Below are positions 25,201-33,412 of a stretch of DNA of 64,000 nucleotides, in pieces. Where the stretch lies: positions 29,509 through 93,508 of the forward strand of contig CASEWE010000007.1 in assembly GCA_949291555.1 (NCBI GenBank), in the 5' to 3' direction. Source of the stretch: an uncultured Bacteroidales bacterium. GTDB taxonomy: Bacteria; Bacteroidota; Bacteroidia; Bacteroidales; P3. Under the pieces are notes generated by a model, which did no database searches, was not told the origin of the DNA, and was given only the letters and a program-made list of their open reading frames with translations. The translations under genes were made by a program, and so were the position numbers. Position 1 is the first letter of the stretch. Each line of letters opens with the position of its first letter.

Positions 25201-26029
25201 GCTGATTGTACAGGTTGACATATTGGTTCAGGCCTTGGATGGGGGAGCCTCCCTTTCGGGTTTTCCCGCCCAAGAGCGTGTTGTAGAAGTCTATTTGGGT
25301 TTGAGTCAAAGTATTGTTGAAGAAATCCAGATGGAAGACTTGGTCGATAGAGCGCCCCTTTAATTCGTCTTTGAATGCGGATTGCAGTTCTGATAATCTT
25401 GAAGAAGCCCCTTCGGTTTCTTTGAACTTTTGGAAGGCTGATAGGTTGTCGATGAATTTCGGGAGATTTTCATGGATGAGCCGGTAGGCGATGGCGGTGG
25501 CTTGCGGCTTGTCCGAATACATGTTTTCCCGGTTCGTTATGAAATTCGAGAAATAGGTAGTGAAGTTTTTGAATTCGGCAATTAGATCTTGCATGTCCTT
25601 GGCCCCGGCGAAGTTTTTCAATTCCTCGTGGATGAATTTTTCTGTTTCGCTTATAAAGCGTTTATGGGTTTCGGTTTGGGTGAGCCGATTGGCGATTTGC
25701 TTGCGCAGATTGTCTTGGATTTTGGAGAGTCTTTTCTTCTGCTCTTCGGTTCTGCTGTTTTCCGAATAGCAGGCAAGGTATTCTGTTAGGGAATTTTGTC
25801 GGTTTTCAGAATCATATGCCAAGCGGAAACTTGTCAAGGTTTGTTCGATGTAGGCTTTAAGGTACTCGTCGATGAGTTTTTTCATCCGCTTGAAGCTTTC
25901 GGCGCGGTGCTGATCTTCGTTGATGATTCCGTTCCGGTTGATGGTTTCCAAGGTGCAGCCTATTGGTAAAAGGCTGAATCGTAGGGTTTTCTGGAGAGGG
26001 AAGAGATTGGAGAAATTTTTGTAAGACAT
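22241..26029 (-). CDS. cas12a: Cas12a (Cpf1) effector nuclease
   Basis: A 1262-residue type V-A effector that processes its own pre-crRNA and cuts DNA next to T-rich PAMs. The split RuvC site is complete: D863 in GIDRGERHLLY, E948 in VVLEDLNLSF and D1216 in NADANGAYNIA. The N-terminus (NLFPLQKTLRFSLLPIG), the WED region (HTLYWKMLFEE) and the crRNA-processing region (EFHVPITLNFK) are all present, and the length is typical. It is the first gene of a minus-strand cas12a-cas4-cas1-cas2 operon. Its promoter carries a PAM plus seed match to a solitary crRNA-like element 7.4 kb away, which suggests self-limiting expression. Confidence 0.98.
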   Translation of the reverse strand: MSYKNFSNLFPLQKTLRFSLLPIGCTLETINRNGIINEDQHRAESFKRMKKLIDEYLKAYIEQTLTSFRLAYDSENRQNSLTEYLACYSENSRTEEQKKRLSKIQDNLRKQIANRLTQTETHKRFISETEKFIHEELKNFAGAKDMQDLIAEFKNFTTYFSNFITNRENMYSDKPQATAIAYRLIHENLPKFIDNLSAFQKFKETEGASSRLSELQSAFKDELKGRSIDQVFHLDFFNNTLTQTQIDFYNTLLGGKTRKGGSPIQGLNQYVNLYNQQQKEKSARLPRFKPLFKQILSDRNSFSYLPEAFTSDKDVLEAIEACYAELDSKVFNRKPEEGISLGQLLRNLSAYDTSKIYLPEDSLSDISSAIFGHWAVIQDTLFETFKENNPKKKRESESKYEERISKKLKEHETFSIAQIEKSLSDHGFNEGLIVNFFSQAKRKNVQETDRTFFEHIKECHEKASELLNTPYPKEKNLAQDKTNVEKLKRLLDAIKDLQRFVKPLSGKIETADKDGKFYGEATPLFEALDKITPLYDKVRNYMTRKPYSREKIKLNFKNPTLFKGWDVNKEQEYTAVILRNNGLYYLGVINKEHNKIFEATSLPSSGACYEKMMYKLLPDPKKNLPRIAFSQKNIPLFQPEPRIIGIKENKTFKKGEKFNLDDCHALIDFYKSAIERYNDWRVFQFRFSPTDSYNDISDFYKEVEQQGYKLSFCKVSKEYVAKLVEEGKLYLFQIYSKDFSSHSKGKPNLHTLYWKMLFEERNLADVVFKLNGSAEMFYRKASLRYEKPTHPAHQAIKNKKPGAAKAESTFPYNLIKDKRYTEDHFEFHVPITLNFKSKDEKNINPLANEYIRNAKDLHILGIDRGERHLLYISLINSHGDIVLQRSLNKINGTDYHQLLDAREKENQESRKSWNTLEKIKSLKEGYLSLAIREIADIMIQHNAIVVLEDLNLSFKRGRQKVEKQVYQKFEHMLIEKLNYLIDKEKDISEAGGALKALQLASPLESFQKLGKQSGFLFYVPAWNTSKIDPATGFANLFHLRYESIEAAKAFFNRFDEIRYNQQKDLFEFSFDYSNFTTKAEGSREKWTLCSHGDRIATFRKPQSNNWTSREINLTEAFKKLFQSYGIDWETEDLKQAIARQSESKFFQNNQAFLSEEDEANSGQPGLWQLFKLTIQMRNSKANSETDYIISPVADPNGNFYDSRNKTGGSPLPENADANGAYNIARKGLWLVEQIRKDTTGRPNLSISNKEWLHFAQTKPYLS

Positions 26030-26045
26030 GGTTTTAATTTTTATG

Positions 26046-26094
26046 TTTTATTATATAGACATAACAAAGATAAATAAAAATCTGGAGAAGACAA
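26046..26094 (-). promoter_or_regulatory. cas12a promoter overlapping a Cas12a PAM and seed target
   Basis: On the minus strand TTG (26094-26092), 19 bases, then TATCTTTG (26072-26065) form a Bacteroidota promoter 36 bases before the cas12a ATG. The last four bases of the -7 box, TTTG, are a canonical Cas12a PAM. They are followed at once by TTATGTCTA (26064-26056), identical to the first nine guide bases of the element at 18692-18684. Cas12a bound there would sit over the -7 box and the start of transcription. Confidence 0.8.
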
Positions 26095-26152
26095 CCAGTA
26101 TTCGTTTTTATTCCCACGCCCCCCCTGCCTTCCCGCCTTCGGCATTGTTTGC

Positions 26153-26326
26153 TACCTTTGTGTTGGCACGAAGATAGGAGGCGGCTCGGCCATGGCCATC
26201 CGAGCAAGCTCGATGGCGCATGGCGCTCGCCTTTCGCTATCTTTGTTCCACGAAGATAGGAGGCGGCTCGGCCATGGCCATTCGAGCAAGCTCGATGCCC
26301 ATGGCGCTCGCCTTTCGCTATCTTTG
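26153..26326 (+). repeat. Dispersed promoter-bearing repeat, two units
   Basis: Two tandem units of 85 and 81 bases. Each runs from TA(C/T)CTTTG through CACGAAGATAGGAGGCGG, CTCGGCCATG and GGCGCTCGCCTTTCGC to the next TATCTTTG (26238-26245 and 26319-26326). The -7-like box pairs with the AAGATA shortly after it, and the GAGGCG near the start pairs with CGCCT near the end. The final TATCTTTG lies 43 bases before the yqhD-like gene. The same family occurs at 29.5 and 55.4 kb. Confidence 0.85.
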
Positions 26327-26368
26327 CAAACGGGCATGTCGACTGCCGTAAGATAAAAACCAACAATC

Positions 26369-27514
26369 ATGCGTCATTTTCAGTTTTACAATCCTGTCAA
26401 AATCCTTTTCGGGGCCGGGCAGATTGCCAATATCGCAGGCCAGATCCCCCAAGGGTCCAAAGTCATGATGACCTACGGGGGAGGGAGCATCAAAAAGAAC
26501 GGAATCTACCAGCAAGTGACCAAGGCCTTGTCGGGGTTCGAATACGTGGAATTTTCAGGAATCGAGCCCAATCCTTGTTACGAGACCCTGATGAAAGCGG
26601 TTGAAATCGTGCGCAAGGAGAATGTGGATTTCCTTTTGGCCGTGGGAGGCGGTTCCGTTATCGATGGGACCAAATTCATTGCCGCGGCCGCCTATTTCGA
26701 GGGGGAAGACCCGTATGCCATCTGCACCGAAAACGCCAAAGTGCGGAAAGCCGTCCCGTTCGGCGCGGTGCTCACCTTGCCGGCCACCGGTTCGGAAATG
26801 AACTGCGGCGGGGTCATCAGCCGCCGTTCCACCCAGGAGAAATTCGCCTTCAGCAGCCGGCAGACCTTTCCCCGCTTCTCGATACTCGACCCCACGGTAA
26901 CCCTGACCTTGCCCAAGCGCCAGCGGGCCAACGGCGTGGTCGATGCTTTCGTGCATGTTACCGAGCAATACCTTACCTACCCGGTTCAGGCCGATTTGCA
27001 AGACCGTTTTTCGGAAGCCATTTTGCATGTGCTGGTAGACAACGGGTTGCGGTACGTGGACGAACCCGAAGACATGGATGCCGCATCGAATATCGTGTGG
27101 GCTTGCAGCATGGCGCTCAACGGCTTGGTGGCCGCCGGCGTGCCCGAAGACTGGGGCACGCATTTGATAGGGCACGAGATTACGGCCTTGACCGGTTTGG
27201 ACCATGCGCAGACCTTGGCTTTGGTATGGCCGGGCTTGCAGGCGGAGATGATGGAAGAGAAAAAGGAAAAGCTCCTGCAGTTCGGAAAACGGATCTGGCA
27301 AGTCGACCGGGCGGAAGAAGCCATCTGCAAGACCGAGGAATTTTTCCGCCGTCTGGGCGAGGGGACGCGGTTTTCCGATTATCCCCAAGTTTCCGATCCC
27401 CAGGCGGTCATCGAGCAGATCGTAGCCCGTTTCAAGGAACGGGGAACCTTGCTTGGGGAGCGGTCGGACATCGATTACGCCAAGGTGCGCCGGATTCTGG
27501 AATCGCGCAAGTAG
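26369..27514 (+). CDS. yqhD: Iron-containing alcohol dehydrogenase (YqhD/BDH type)
   Basis: A 381-residue NADPH-type group III alcohol dehydrogenase that would reduce aldehydes to alcohols. Visible: the nucleotide-binding VGGGSVIDGTKF, the segment TLPATGSEMNCGGVIS, and the metal-binding region with VDAFVHVTEQY, HLIGHEITALTGLDHAQTLA. The start MRHFQFYNPVKILFGAGQ is typical of the family. Its likely promoter is the last TATCTTTG of the repeat cluster just upstream. Likely role: aldehyde detoxification or fermentation. Confidence 0.9.
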   Translation: MRHFQFYNPVKILFGAGQIANIAGQIPQGSKVMMTYGGGSIKKNGIYQQVTKALSGFEYVEFSGIEPNPCYETLMKAVEIVRKENVDFLLAVGGGSVIDGTKFIAAAAYFEGEDPYAICTENAKVRKAVPFGAVLTLPATGSEMNCGGVISRRSTQEKFAFSSRQTFPRFSILDPTVTLTLPKRQRANGVVDAFVHVTEQYLTYPVQADLQDRFSEAILHVLVDNGLRYVDEPEDMDAASNIVWACSMALNGLVAAGVPEDWGTHLIGHEITALTGLDHAQTLALVWPGLQAEMMEEKKEKLLQFGKRIWQVDRAEEAICKTEEFFRRLGEGTRFSDYPQVSDPQAVIEQIVARFKERGTLLGERSDIDYAKVRRILESRK

Positions 27515-27915
27515 GAAATGTGCGAATAGAAACCGCGCGAGCGCCGGAGGGCGGGAATGCTTGGGTTCTCGGTCGAAGCCGGAAAACCCCGGCGGTTTTG
27601 AAGCCGGGAAGCCGCGGGCGATTGCAGGATGCGGTCAAAGCCCGATTCGGATCCGCTGCGGCGTACGGAAAGCTTTTTTGCAGGGAATCCGATCCGGAAC
27701 GGGTTTGTCCAGGACCGCGTCAAAGCGCGGATTCCCGGTGCCTTTTCGTTTCGACAAGATTCCAAGGCGGCAATTCCCGGACGGCATCGGGGAATGGGCG
27801 GAAGGCCGGGGAATTTCCGGGAAATGTCCGGATGAGACACGCGCTGCCCGGGGAAAGGAAGGCAGGTAACAGGAAGCAAAATCGAAATAAGGAAACGCAT
27901 AACGATAGCAAGCCG
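27515..27915. other. Intergenic stretch without a gene
   Basis: 400 GC-rich bases between yqhD and the DUF2520 gene. The frame of the next gene stays open through it, but without motifs or a credible start, so I treat it as noncoding. Confidence 0.5.
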
Positions 27916-28824
27916 ATGGAGAGGGCGACAAGGGCCGTTTTGATAGGGGCAGGAAATGTGGCGTGGCATCTGGCGCCCGCTTTGCAAGCGGCGGGAGGCG
28001 TCCGATGGCTGCAGGTTTTCAGCCGGACGGAAGAGCGGGCCCGGGCCATGGCCGAACGGTTAGGCGGAATCGCTTTTACCGGTCGCGTGGAAGAAATCCT
28101 GCCGGAAGCCGACTTTTATTGCTTTGCCGTAAGCGACCACGCGGTGGGCGAGCTTGCCTCCCGTTTGCGTTTTCCGGGGAAAACCGTGGCGCACCTGTCG
28201 GGTTCGGTGCCGATGGAAGCCTTGAAGCCGGTTTCGGAACATTGCGGCGTGATGTATTTTTTCCAAACCTTCAGCCGCGAAGCCTCTTGCCCCGACCTGC
28301 GGCAGACCCCGGTCTGCATAGAAGCTTCCGACCCTTCCACCTTCCGGGAGCTGCAAAGGCTGGCAGGCTCGGTGTCCAGCCGGATCTTGCCCATGAGCTC
28401 GGCCCAGCGTTCGGTTTTGCACATAGGCGGGGTTTTTGCCTGCAATTATGTGAATTTCATGTATTCGATAGCTTGCGACCTGATGGAGGAAGCCGGCATC
28501 GATTTCGGCTTGCTGCAGCCCCTCATTCTTCAAACGGCCAGGAAAAGCGGGTCGGGTTCGCCTTGGAAAGGCCAGACCGGGCCGGCGGTGCGCGGCGATC
28601 GGGAAATTTTGCGGAGGCAAGAGGCCTATCTGTCGTCTACCCCGCAGGGAAGGAAGCACGTGGAACTATACCGGCTTTTGGCGCAGGCAATAGCGGAAAG
28701 GCGGCGCTCGGAGCAGGCGGTTTTGCCCATGGGGTCCACGGGGAATCCGCAGGAAAAACAAGCGGGCGACAAGGAAAGGGCGAAGCAGGACGAACGGATG
28801 CGGAACGAAGAACGAATGAAGTAG
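27916..28824 (+). CDS. Rossmann-fold DUF2520 protein
   Basis: A 302-residue protein starting MERATRAVLIGAGNVAWHLAPAL, a dinucleotide-binding GxGNxxxH loop. It continues with FYCFAVSDHAVGELA and TVAHLSGSVPMEAL, as in the F420-dependent NADP reductase-like/DUF2520 family, and a helical C-terminal domain (SVLHIGGVFACNYVNFMYSIA). The last 40 residues are charged and low complexity. In Bacteroidota this gene is commonly followed by a KdsC-like phosphatase, as here. The substrate is unknown. Confidence 0.75.
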   Translation: MERATRAVLIGAGNVAWHLAPALQAAGGVRWLQVFSRTEERARAMAERLGGIAFTGRVEEILPEADFYCFAVSDHAVGELASRLRFPGKTVAHLSGSVPMEALKPVSEHCGVMYFFQTFSREASCPDLRQTPVCIEASDPSTFRELQRLAGSVSSRILPMSSAQRSVLHIGGVFACNYVNFMYSIACDLMEEAGIDFGLLQPLILQTARKSGSGSPWKGQTGPAVRGDREILRRQEAYLSSTPQGRKHVELYRLLAQAIAERRRSEQAVLPMGSTGNPQEKQAGDKERAKQDERMRNEERMK

Positions 28825-28962
28825 GAAGAAAGAAGGAAGAGAAGTAGAAAGAAGGAAGAAGGAAGAAGAAGGCGGGAGGCCGGAAGGCCGGAAGCCGTTC
28901 TTTTCGCTGATCCGCTTGGCTGGAAGGCCTCGCTTGCTTTGCGGAGCGGCGGGAAAAGTGAA
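28825..28962. repeat. Polypurine tract
   Basis: From about 28815 to 28885 the plus strand is almost only A and G (repeats of GAAGAAAGAAGGAAGA), between the DUF2520 and KdsC-like genes. Low complexity; no motif beyond that. Confidence 0.7.
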
Positions 28963-29499
28963 ATGAAACCAAACGATATGTCGAATTACAAGATCAAATT
29001 GCCCAAAGTAACCACGTTCATTTTCGATTTCGATGGCGTGATGAGCGATGGCCATGTGTGGCTGTTCAGCGAGCAGGACCAGATACGCTGCACCAATGTG
29101 AAAGACGGGTACGCGCTGCATCAGGCCGTGAAGAAAGGCTACCATGTGGCGGTGATTTCGGGCGGGAAAGGCGAGTCGATGAAGACCCGCATGCGTTTCC
29201 TGGGCGTGGAAGATGTCTTTACGGAAGTTTCGTACAAGAAAGACAAATTCATGGAATACTTGCGCCAGAAAGGGCTCTGCGCGGAAGAAGTCTTGTACAT
29301 GGGCGACGATATTCCCGATTACGAGGTGATGAAGCTGGCCGGGGTTTCGGCTTGCCCGGCCGATGCGGCGGTCGAAATCCAGGAAATAGCCGATTACGTT
29401 TCCTTGCGCAAAGGCGGCGAAGGCTGCGTGCGCGATGTGATAGAACAGGTGATGCGGGTGCGTGGGGACTGGTTCGACGAGGCCTCTTTGCATTGGTGA
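28963..29499 (+). CDS. kdsC: KdsC-type HAD phosphatase
   Basis: A 178-residue cap-less HAD enzyme that should remove phosphate from KDO-8-phosphate in lipopolysaccharide synthesis. Motif I is FDFDGVMSDG, motif II SGGKGES, and motif III/IV lies in KKDKFMEYL and MGDDIPDYEVM. Two ATGs are possible (28963, 28978); I use the first. Members of the family with other sugar-phosphate substrates look alike, so the symbol is a best fit. Confidence 0.8.
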   Translation: MKPNDMSNYKIKLPKVTTFIFDFDGVMSDGHVWLFSEQDQIRCTNVKDGYALHQAVKKGYHVAVISGGKGESMKTRMRFLGVEDVFTEVSYKKDKFMEYLRQKGLCAEEVLYMGDDIPDYEVMKLAGVSACPADAAVEIQEIADYVSLRKGGEGCVRDVIEQVMRVRGDWFDEASLHW

Positions 29500-29535
29500 G
29501 GCCTGCTTTCCTGAATTGGATTTGGCGCGGTTGGT

Positions 29536-29739
29536 TATCTTTGTTTTCACGAAGATAGGAGGCGGCTCGGCCATGTCCATTCGAGCGGGGCTGCGCATGG
29601 CGCTCGCCTTTCGCTATCTTTGTTGGCACGAAGATAGGAGGCGGCTCGGCCATGTCCATCCGAGCGAGCTCGATGGCGCATGGCGCTCGCCTTTCGCTAT
29701 CTTTGTTGGCACGAAGATAGGAGGCGGCTCGGCCATGCC
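29536..29739 (+). repeat. Dispersed promoter-bearing repeat, two and a half units
   Basis: The same family as at 26.2 kb. TATCTTTG boxes at 29536, 29615 and 29698 begin units of 79 and 83 bases plus a truncated third that breaks off after CTCGGCCATG. The last box lies about 130 bases before ettA. Confidence 0.85.
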
Positions 29740-29833
29740 GGCCGGGGAGGTCCGGCGTTTTCAGGCTTTAACAAATTTTAACACGATTTAACACGGGAAA
29801 ACTTATTGTCAGGAAAAAAAGGATTAACACGAT

Positions 29834-31516
29834 ATGGCACAAGAAGAACAACCGAAAGTTATTTTTTCGATGAACCGGGTAAGCAAGGTTTACCCGCCCA
29901 GCAAGCAAGTATTGAAAGACATCTGGCTGTCGTTTTTTTACGGGGCCAAGATAGGCATCATCGGCTTGAATGGCTCCGGGAAATCCACCTTGCTGAAGAT
30001 AATTGCCGGCATCGACAAGAACTACCAGGGCGATGTGGCTTTTTCTCCCGGATATTCGGTAGGCTATCTGGCGCAGGAGCCCGAGCTCGACAACAGCAAG
30101 ACCGTGCGGCAGGTGGTGGAAGAAGGGGTTCAGGAAGTGGTCGACTTGCTCAAGGAATACGAGGCTGTCAACAACAAGTTTTCCGAGCCCATGAGCGACG
30201 ATGAGATGGCCAAGCTCATCGAGCGCCAGGGAGAGCTGACCGAACTGCTCGACCAGCACGATGCCTGGGAGTTGGACGCGAAGCTCGAACGGGCCATGGA
30301 TGCGCTCAATTGCCCGGCTCCCGAGGCTTCGGTGTCCACGCTTTCGGGGGGCGAACGCCGCCGGGTCGCGCTCTGCCGTTTGCTCTTGCAGGAACCGGAT
30401 ATCCTCTTGCTGGACGAGCCTACCAACCATCTCGACGCCGAGTCCATACAATGGCTCGAAGCCCATCTCCAGCAGTACAAAGGCACCGTTATCGCCGTTA
30501 CGCACGACCGCTATTTCCTGGATAACGTGGCGGGGTGGATCTTGGAACTGGACAGAGGGGAGGGCATTCCCTGGAAAGGCAATTACAGTTCGTGGCTGGA
30601 GCAGAAGACCAAGCGCTTGGAACAGGAAGAAAAGGCCGAATCCCGCCGGCGCAAGACCTTGGAGCGGGAGCTGGAGTGGGTGCACATGACCCCGAAAGCC
30701 CGTCAAGCCAAAGGGAAAGCGCGTCTGAACGCTTACGAGAAGATGCTGAACGAAGACAGCAAGCAGAAGGAAGAACGCTTGGAGATTTATATCCCGAACG
30801 GGCCGCGCTTGGGCAATAATGTCATCGAGGCCGTCCATGTGCGCAAGGCTTTCGGCGACAAGGTGCTTTTCGATGACCTCAATTTCAAGTTGCCGCCGGC
30901 CGGCATCGTGGGCGTGATCGGGCCCAACGGGGCTGGGAAAACCACGCTTTTCCGCATGATCATGGGGCTGGAAAAGCCCGACTCCGGCACTTTCGAGGTG
31001 GGGCCGACCGTGAAGCTGGGCTATGTGGATCAGCAGCACGCCACCATCGACCCGGAAAAAACGGTCTGGGAAGTCATTTCGGAAGGCAACGAGCAGATAA
31101 ACCTCGGTGGCCGTTTGGTCAATTCCCGCTCGTATGTTTCCCGTTTCAATTTCAGCGGGGCCGAACAAGGCAAGAAAGCCGGCGTCCTTTCGGGCGGGGA
31201 ACGCAACCGCATGCACTTGGCTTTGGCTCTGAAGAGCGAAGGGAATGTGCTGCTGCTCGATGAGCCCACCAACGATATTGATGTCAATACCTTGCGGGCG
31301 CTGGAAGAAGGCCTTGAATCCTTTGCCGGCTGCGCGGTGGTCATTTCGCACGACCGCTGGTTCCTGGATCGCATTGCCACCCACATACTGGCCTTTGAGG
31401 GCGAGGGGCAGGTGTATTTCTTTGAAGGAAGTTATACCGAATACGAGGAAAACAAGCGGAAACGCTTGGGAAATGTCGAACCCAAGCGGTTCAAATACAA
31501 AAAACTGGTGGAGTAA
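29834..31516 (+). CDS. ettA: ABC-F protein EttA (energy-dependent translational throttle)
   Basis: A 560-residue soluble ABC-F ATPase that acts at the ribosomal E site and tunes the first steps of elongation to the ATP level. Two nucleotide-binding domains are seen: Walker A GLNGSGKST and GPNGAGKTT, signatures LSGGERRR and LSGGERNR, Walker B LLLDEPTNHLD and LLLDEPTNDID. The EttA-specific arm lies between them and the P-site linker is rich in K/R/E. Length and N-terminus (IFSMNRVSKVYPP) fit EttA rather than Uup. A promoter-bearing repeat cluster lies upstream. Confidence 0.93.
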   Translation: MAQEEQPKVIFSMNRVSKVYPPSKQVLKDIWLSFFYGAKIGIIGLNGSGKSTLLKIIAGIDKNYQGDVAFSPGYSVGYLAQEPELDNSKTVRQVVEEGVQEVVDLLKEYEAVNNKFSEPMSDDEMAKLIERQGELTELLDQHDAWELDAKLERAMDALNCPAPEASVSTLSGGERRRVALCRLLLQEPDILLLDEPTNHLDAESIQWLEAHLQQYKGTVIAVTHDRYFLDNVAGWILELDRGEGIPWKGNYSSWLEQKTKRLEQEEKAESRRRKTLERELEWVHMTPKARQAKGKARLNAYEKMLNEDSKQKEERLEIYIPNGPRLGNNVIEAVHVRKAFGDKVLFDDLNFKLPPAGIVGVIGPNGAGKTTLFRMIMGLEKPDSGTFEVGPTVKLGYVDQQHATIDPEKTVWEVISEGNEQINLGGRLVNSRSYVSRFNFSGAEQGKKAGVLSGGERNRMHLALALKSEGNVLLLDEPTNDIDVNTLRALEEGLESFAGCAVVISHDRWFLDRIATHILAFEGEGQVYFFEGSYTEYEENKRKRLGNVEPKRFKYKKLVE

Positions 31517-31527
31517 GCTTCCTGGAA

Positions 31528-32940
31528 GTGTTGCGGAAGGCATTGCATGGTTTCTTTGTCGGTCTCCTTGCTGCATCTTGCAGCTGGGCAGGCGCGACTG
31601 CCGTTGGGGACCGGGAGGTTCCGCTTGCCGCTTTGACGGAAGGGAATCGGGCAGGCTTCGCGCTCTCCGGGTCGGGGGAGGGCCGGCGGGTTCCCGACAG
31701 TCTTTCCGGAGCCACGCCGGTTATCCGCCGGCGGGACACGGTGCCCGATGTGCTTTTCGAGGTTTCTTTTCGAAGGAAGCCTCCGGAAAGAGCCCTTTCG
31801 GCCAAAGATTCCATCCGGTGGGGAAAGATCCGGGCCCGGCAGGCGCATCGGGACACGAGCGTGGACAAAGACAACTTCTGGCGGAAGATGCTCGGCGGGG
31901 ATGTGGATCGGACCTATTCCCGGAAATTCGATTTCAGCGCGGCGGCGGTGCCGAGGTATTCTTACGAGGGAGGCATCGGGATAGGCGGCATCCTGGCGGG
32001 GAACTACAGGCTGGATAAGTCCGATTCCACGCTTTTGCCTTCGGATGTGGCGTTGGAGGGAAGCGTGGAGTGGCGCGGTTTCTTCTATGCGGGGATTTCG
32101 GGCAACACCTACTTTCCCGGGCACAAGCATCGTTTTTCTTACGATGTTTATTTCGAACAGCAGAACACCGATTTCTGGGGCATTTCCTACGAGGCGTGCG
32201 CGATGAATCCCGTTTCCTCTTTCCGCCGATGGAACGTCCTTGGGAATTTTTATTACGATTACCGGTTCGCGCCCGGGTTTTACATAGGGGCCGCTTTGGA
32301 GTCGGCCTATTCCTTGGCCAAGGAAGGCAGCATCGAGAATCCGGGTTACTTCGAGGGGCAAGCGCCTTGGTATTATACTACGGGGTTCGGGCTGAGCCTC
32401 CAGTACGATTCCCGGGATTTCCCGCTTTACCCCTACCAGGGCTGGAACATCGTCCTGCGGCCTATGGTTTACCCGGCATTTGCGGGCACTTGCGGCCGCA
32501 CGCTTTGGCAGATTGTCTTGCAAGCGGATTATTTCCAATGGCTTTGGCGCGGAGGCGTGCTGGCGTTCGACTTCTATGCCCGTAACGGGTCGAGCCGCTT
32601 GCCGTGGTCGCTCAAGCAGATGGCCGGCGGGGAAAACCGTCTTCGCGGTTATTACTTGGGCCGGTATTCCGACGACAATTTGTTTTCTTTCCAGGTGGAG
32701 CTCCGGCAGAAACTTTTCTGGCGCATCGGGCTTGTGGCTTTTGGCGGCTTGGGGGCGGTTTACCCTTCTTTTTCCGGATTGCGGGCCGGAATGTTGCTGC
32801 CTTCCTACGGCTTGGGGCTTCGCTTCGAATTCAAGAAAGGGCTGAACGTGCGCGTCGACTATGCCTTGGGGAAAGATAGCTGGAAGCCCGGGAGCGGGAA
32901 CAGGGGCGTGTTCGTCTTGGTGATGGGCGAATCTTTTTGA
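31528..32940 (+). CDS. Outer-membrane beta-barrel of the BamA/TamA surface-antigen type
   Basis: A 470-residue protein starting 11 bases after ettA at a GTG, with a signal peptide (GFFVGLLAASCSWAGATA). A region of about 90 residues of linker is followed by a barrel rich in alternating aromatic strands. It contains GGENRLRGYYLGRYSD, which resembles the conserved RGF/Y loop of Omp85 barrels, and ends in a strand with a C-terminal Phe (VFVLVMGESF). There are no POTRA domains, so it is a minimal member; its cargo is unknown. Confidence 0.8.
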   Translation: MLRKALHGFFVGLLAASCSWAGATAVGDREVPLAALTEGNRAGFALSGSGEGRRVPDSLSGATPVIRRRDTVPDVLFEVSFRRKPPERALSAKDSIRWGKIRARQAHRDTSVDKDNFWRKMLGGDVDRTYSRKFDFSAAAVPRYSYEGGIGIGGILAGNYRLDKSDSTLLPSDVALEGSVEWRGFFYAGISGNTYFPGHKHRFSYDVYFEQQNTDFWGISYEACAMNPVSSFRRWNVLGNFYYDYRFAPGFYIGAALESAYSLAKEGSIENPGYFEGQAPWYYTTGFGLSLQYDSRDFPLYPYQGWNIVLRPMVYPAFAGTCGRTLWQIVLQADYFQWLWRGGVLAFDFYARNGSSRLPWSLKQMAGGENRLRGYYLGRYSDDNLFSFQVELRQKLFWRIGLVAFGGLGAVYPSFSGLRAGMLLPSYGLGLRFEFKKGLNVRVDYALGKDSWKPGSGNRGVFVLVMGESF

Positions 32941-33031
32941 GACTGCCTTCCCGGCATGCTTCGGGTCTGTTCCTGCTTGACGGGGAGAGGCGCATGAAGG
33001 AAGCTGGAGCCTGCACCCGGCGGCGCAGAGT

Positions 33032-33220
33032 GGAAACCTGAAGGAAACCCTGACAAAGGTGGGATTAACGGCCGCCGTTCGAGGCAGGTTTTGGTGTCGG
33101 ACAGCCAGCGGGGAAAACCTGAAGGAACCCTGAAAAAGGCGGGATTGAAGGCCGTTCGAGGCGGGGTTCGGGTGTCGGACAGCCAGCGGGGAAAACCTAA
33201 AAAAGACGGGACTAACGGCC
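33032..33220. repeat. Tandem intergenic repeat, about 80-base period
   Basis: Blocks beginning GGAAACCTGAAGG or GGAAAACCTGAAGG, continuing through CGTTCGAGGC and ending GTGTCGGACAGCCAGCGGGG, recur at about 33032-33113 and 33114-33190, with a partial third copy to 33220. It lies in the 3' region of the barrel gene. Confidence 0.7.
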
Positions 33221-33248
33221 GGAAGATCCGGTATTAGTCCCGTTCTTT
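33207..33248 (+). terminator. Probable terminator after the barrel gene
   Basis: Stem CGGGACTAA/TTAGTCCCG (33207-33215 and 33234-33242) with an inner CCGGAAGATCCGG pairing, followed by TTCTTTG. The T run is weak. It lies between the barrel gene and the opposing tRNA-Lys. Confidence 0.55.
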
Positions 33249-33288
33249 GTCCGCGCATGCCGGACTTGCGGTCTTGCATGGCGTTTTG

Positions 33289-33361
33289 TGCTCTCGCAGG
33301 GACTCGAACCCTGGGCCCAATGATTAAGAGTCATTTGCTCTACCAACTGAGCTACGAGAGC
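33289..33361 (-). tRNA. tRNA-Lys (anticodon CUU)
   Basis: A full cloverleaf on the minus strand: acceptor GCTCTCG/CGAGAGC, D-arm GCTCAGTTGGTAGAGC, anticodon loop CTCTTAA with CTT, and T-arm CAGGGTTCGAGTCCCTG, discriminator A. 73 bases; the CCA end is not encoded, which fits the cca gene in this window. Confidence 0.97.
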
Positions 33362-33381
33362 TTTTCCCCGAAAAGGGAGTG

Positions 33382-33412
33382 CAAAGGTAACGATTAGCGG
33401 CAAGAAAACAAA
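33382..33412 (-). promoter_or_regulatory. Promoter of tRNA-Lys
   Basis: On the minus strand TTTG (33412-33409), 19 bases, then TACCTTTG (33389-33382), about 20 bases before the tRNA. Confidence 0.85.
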
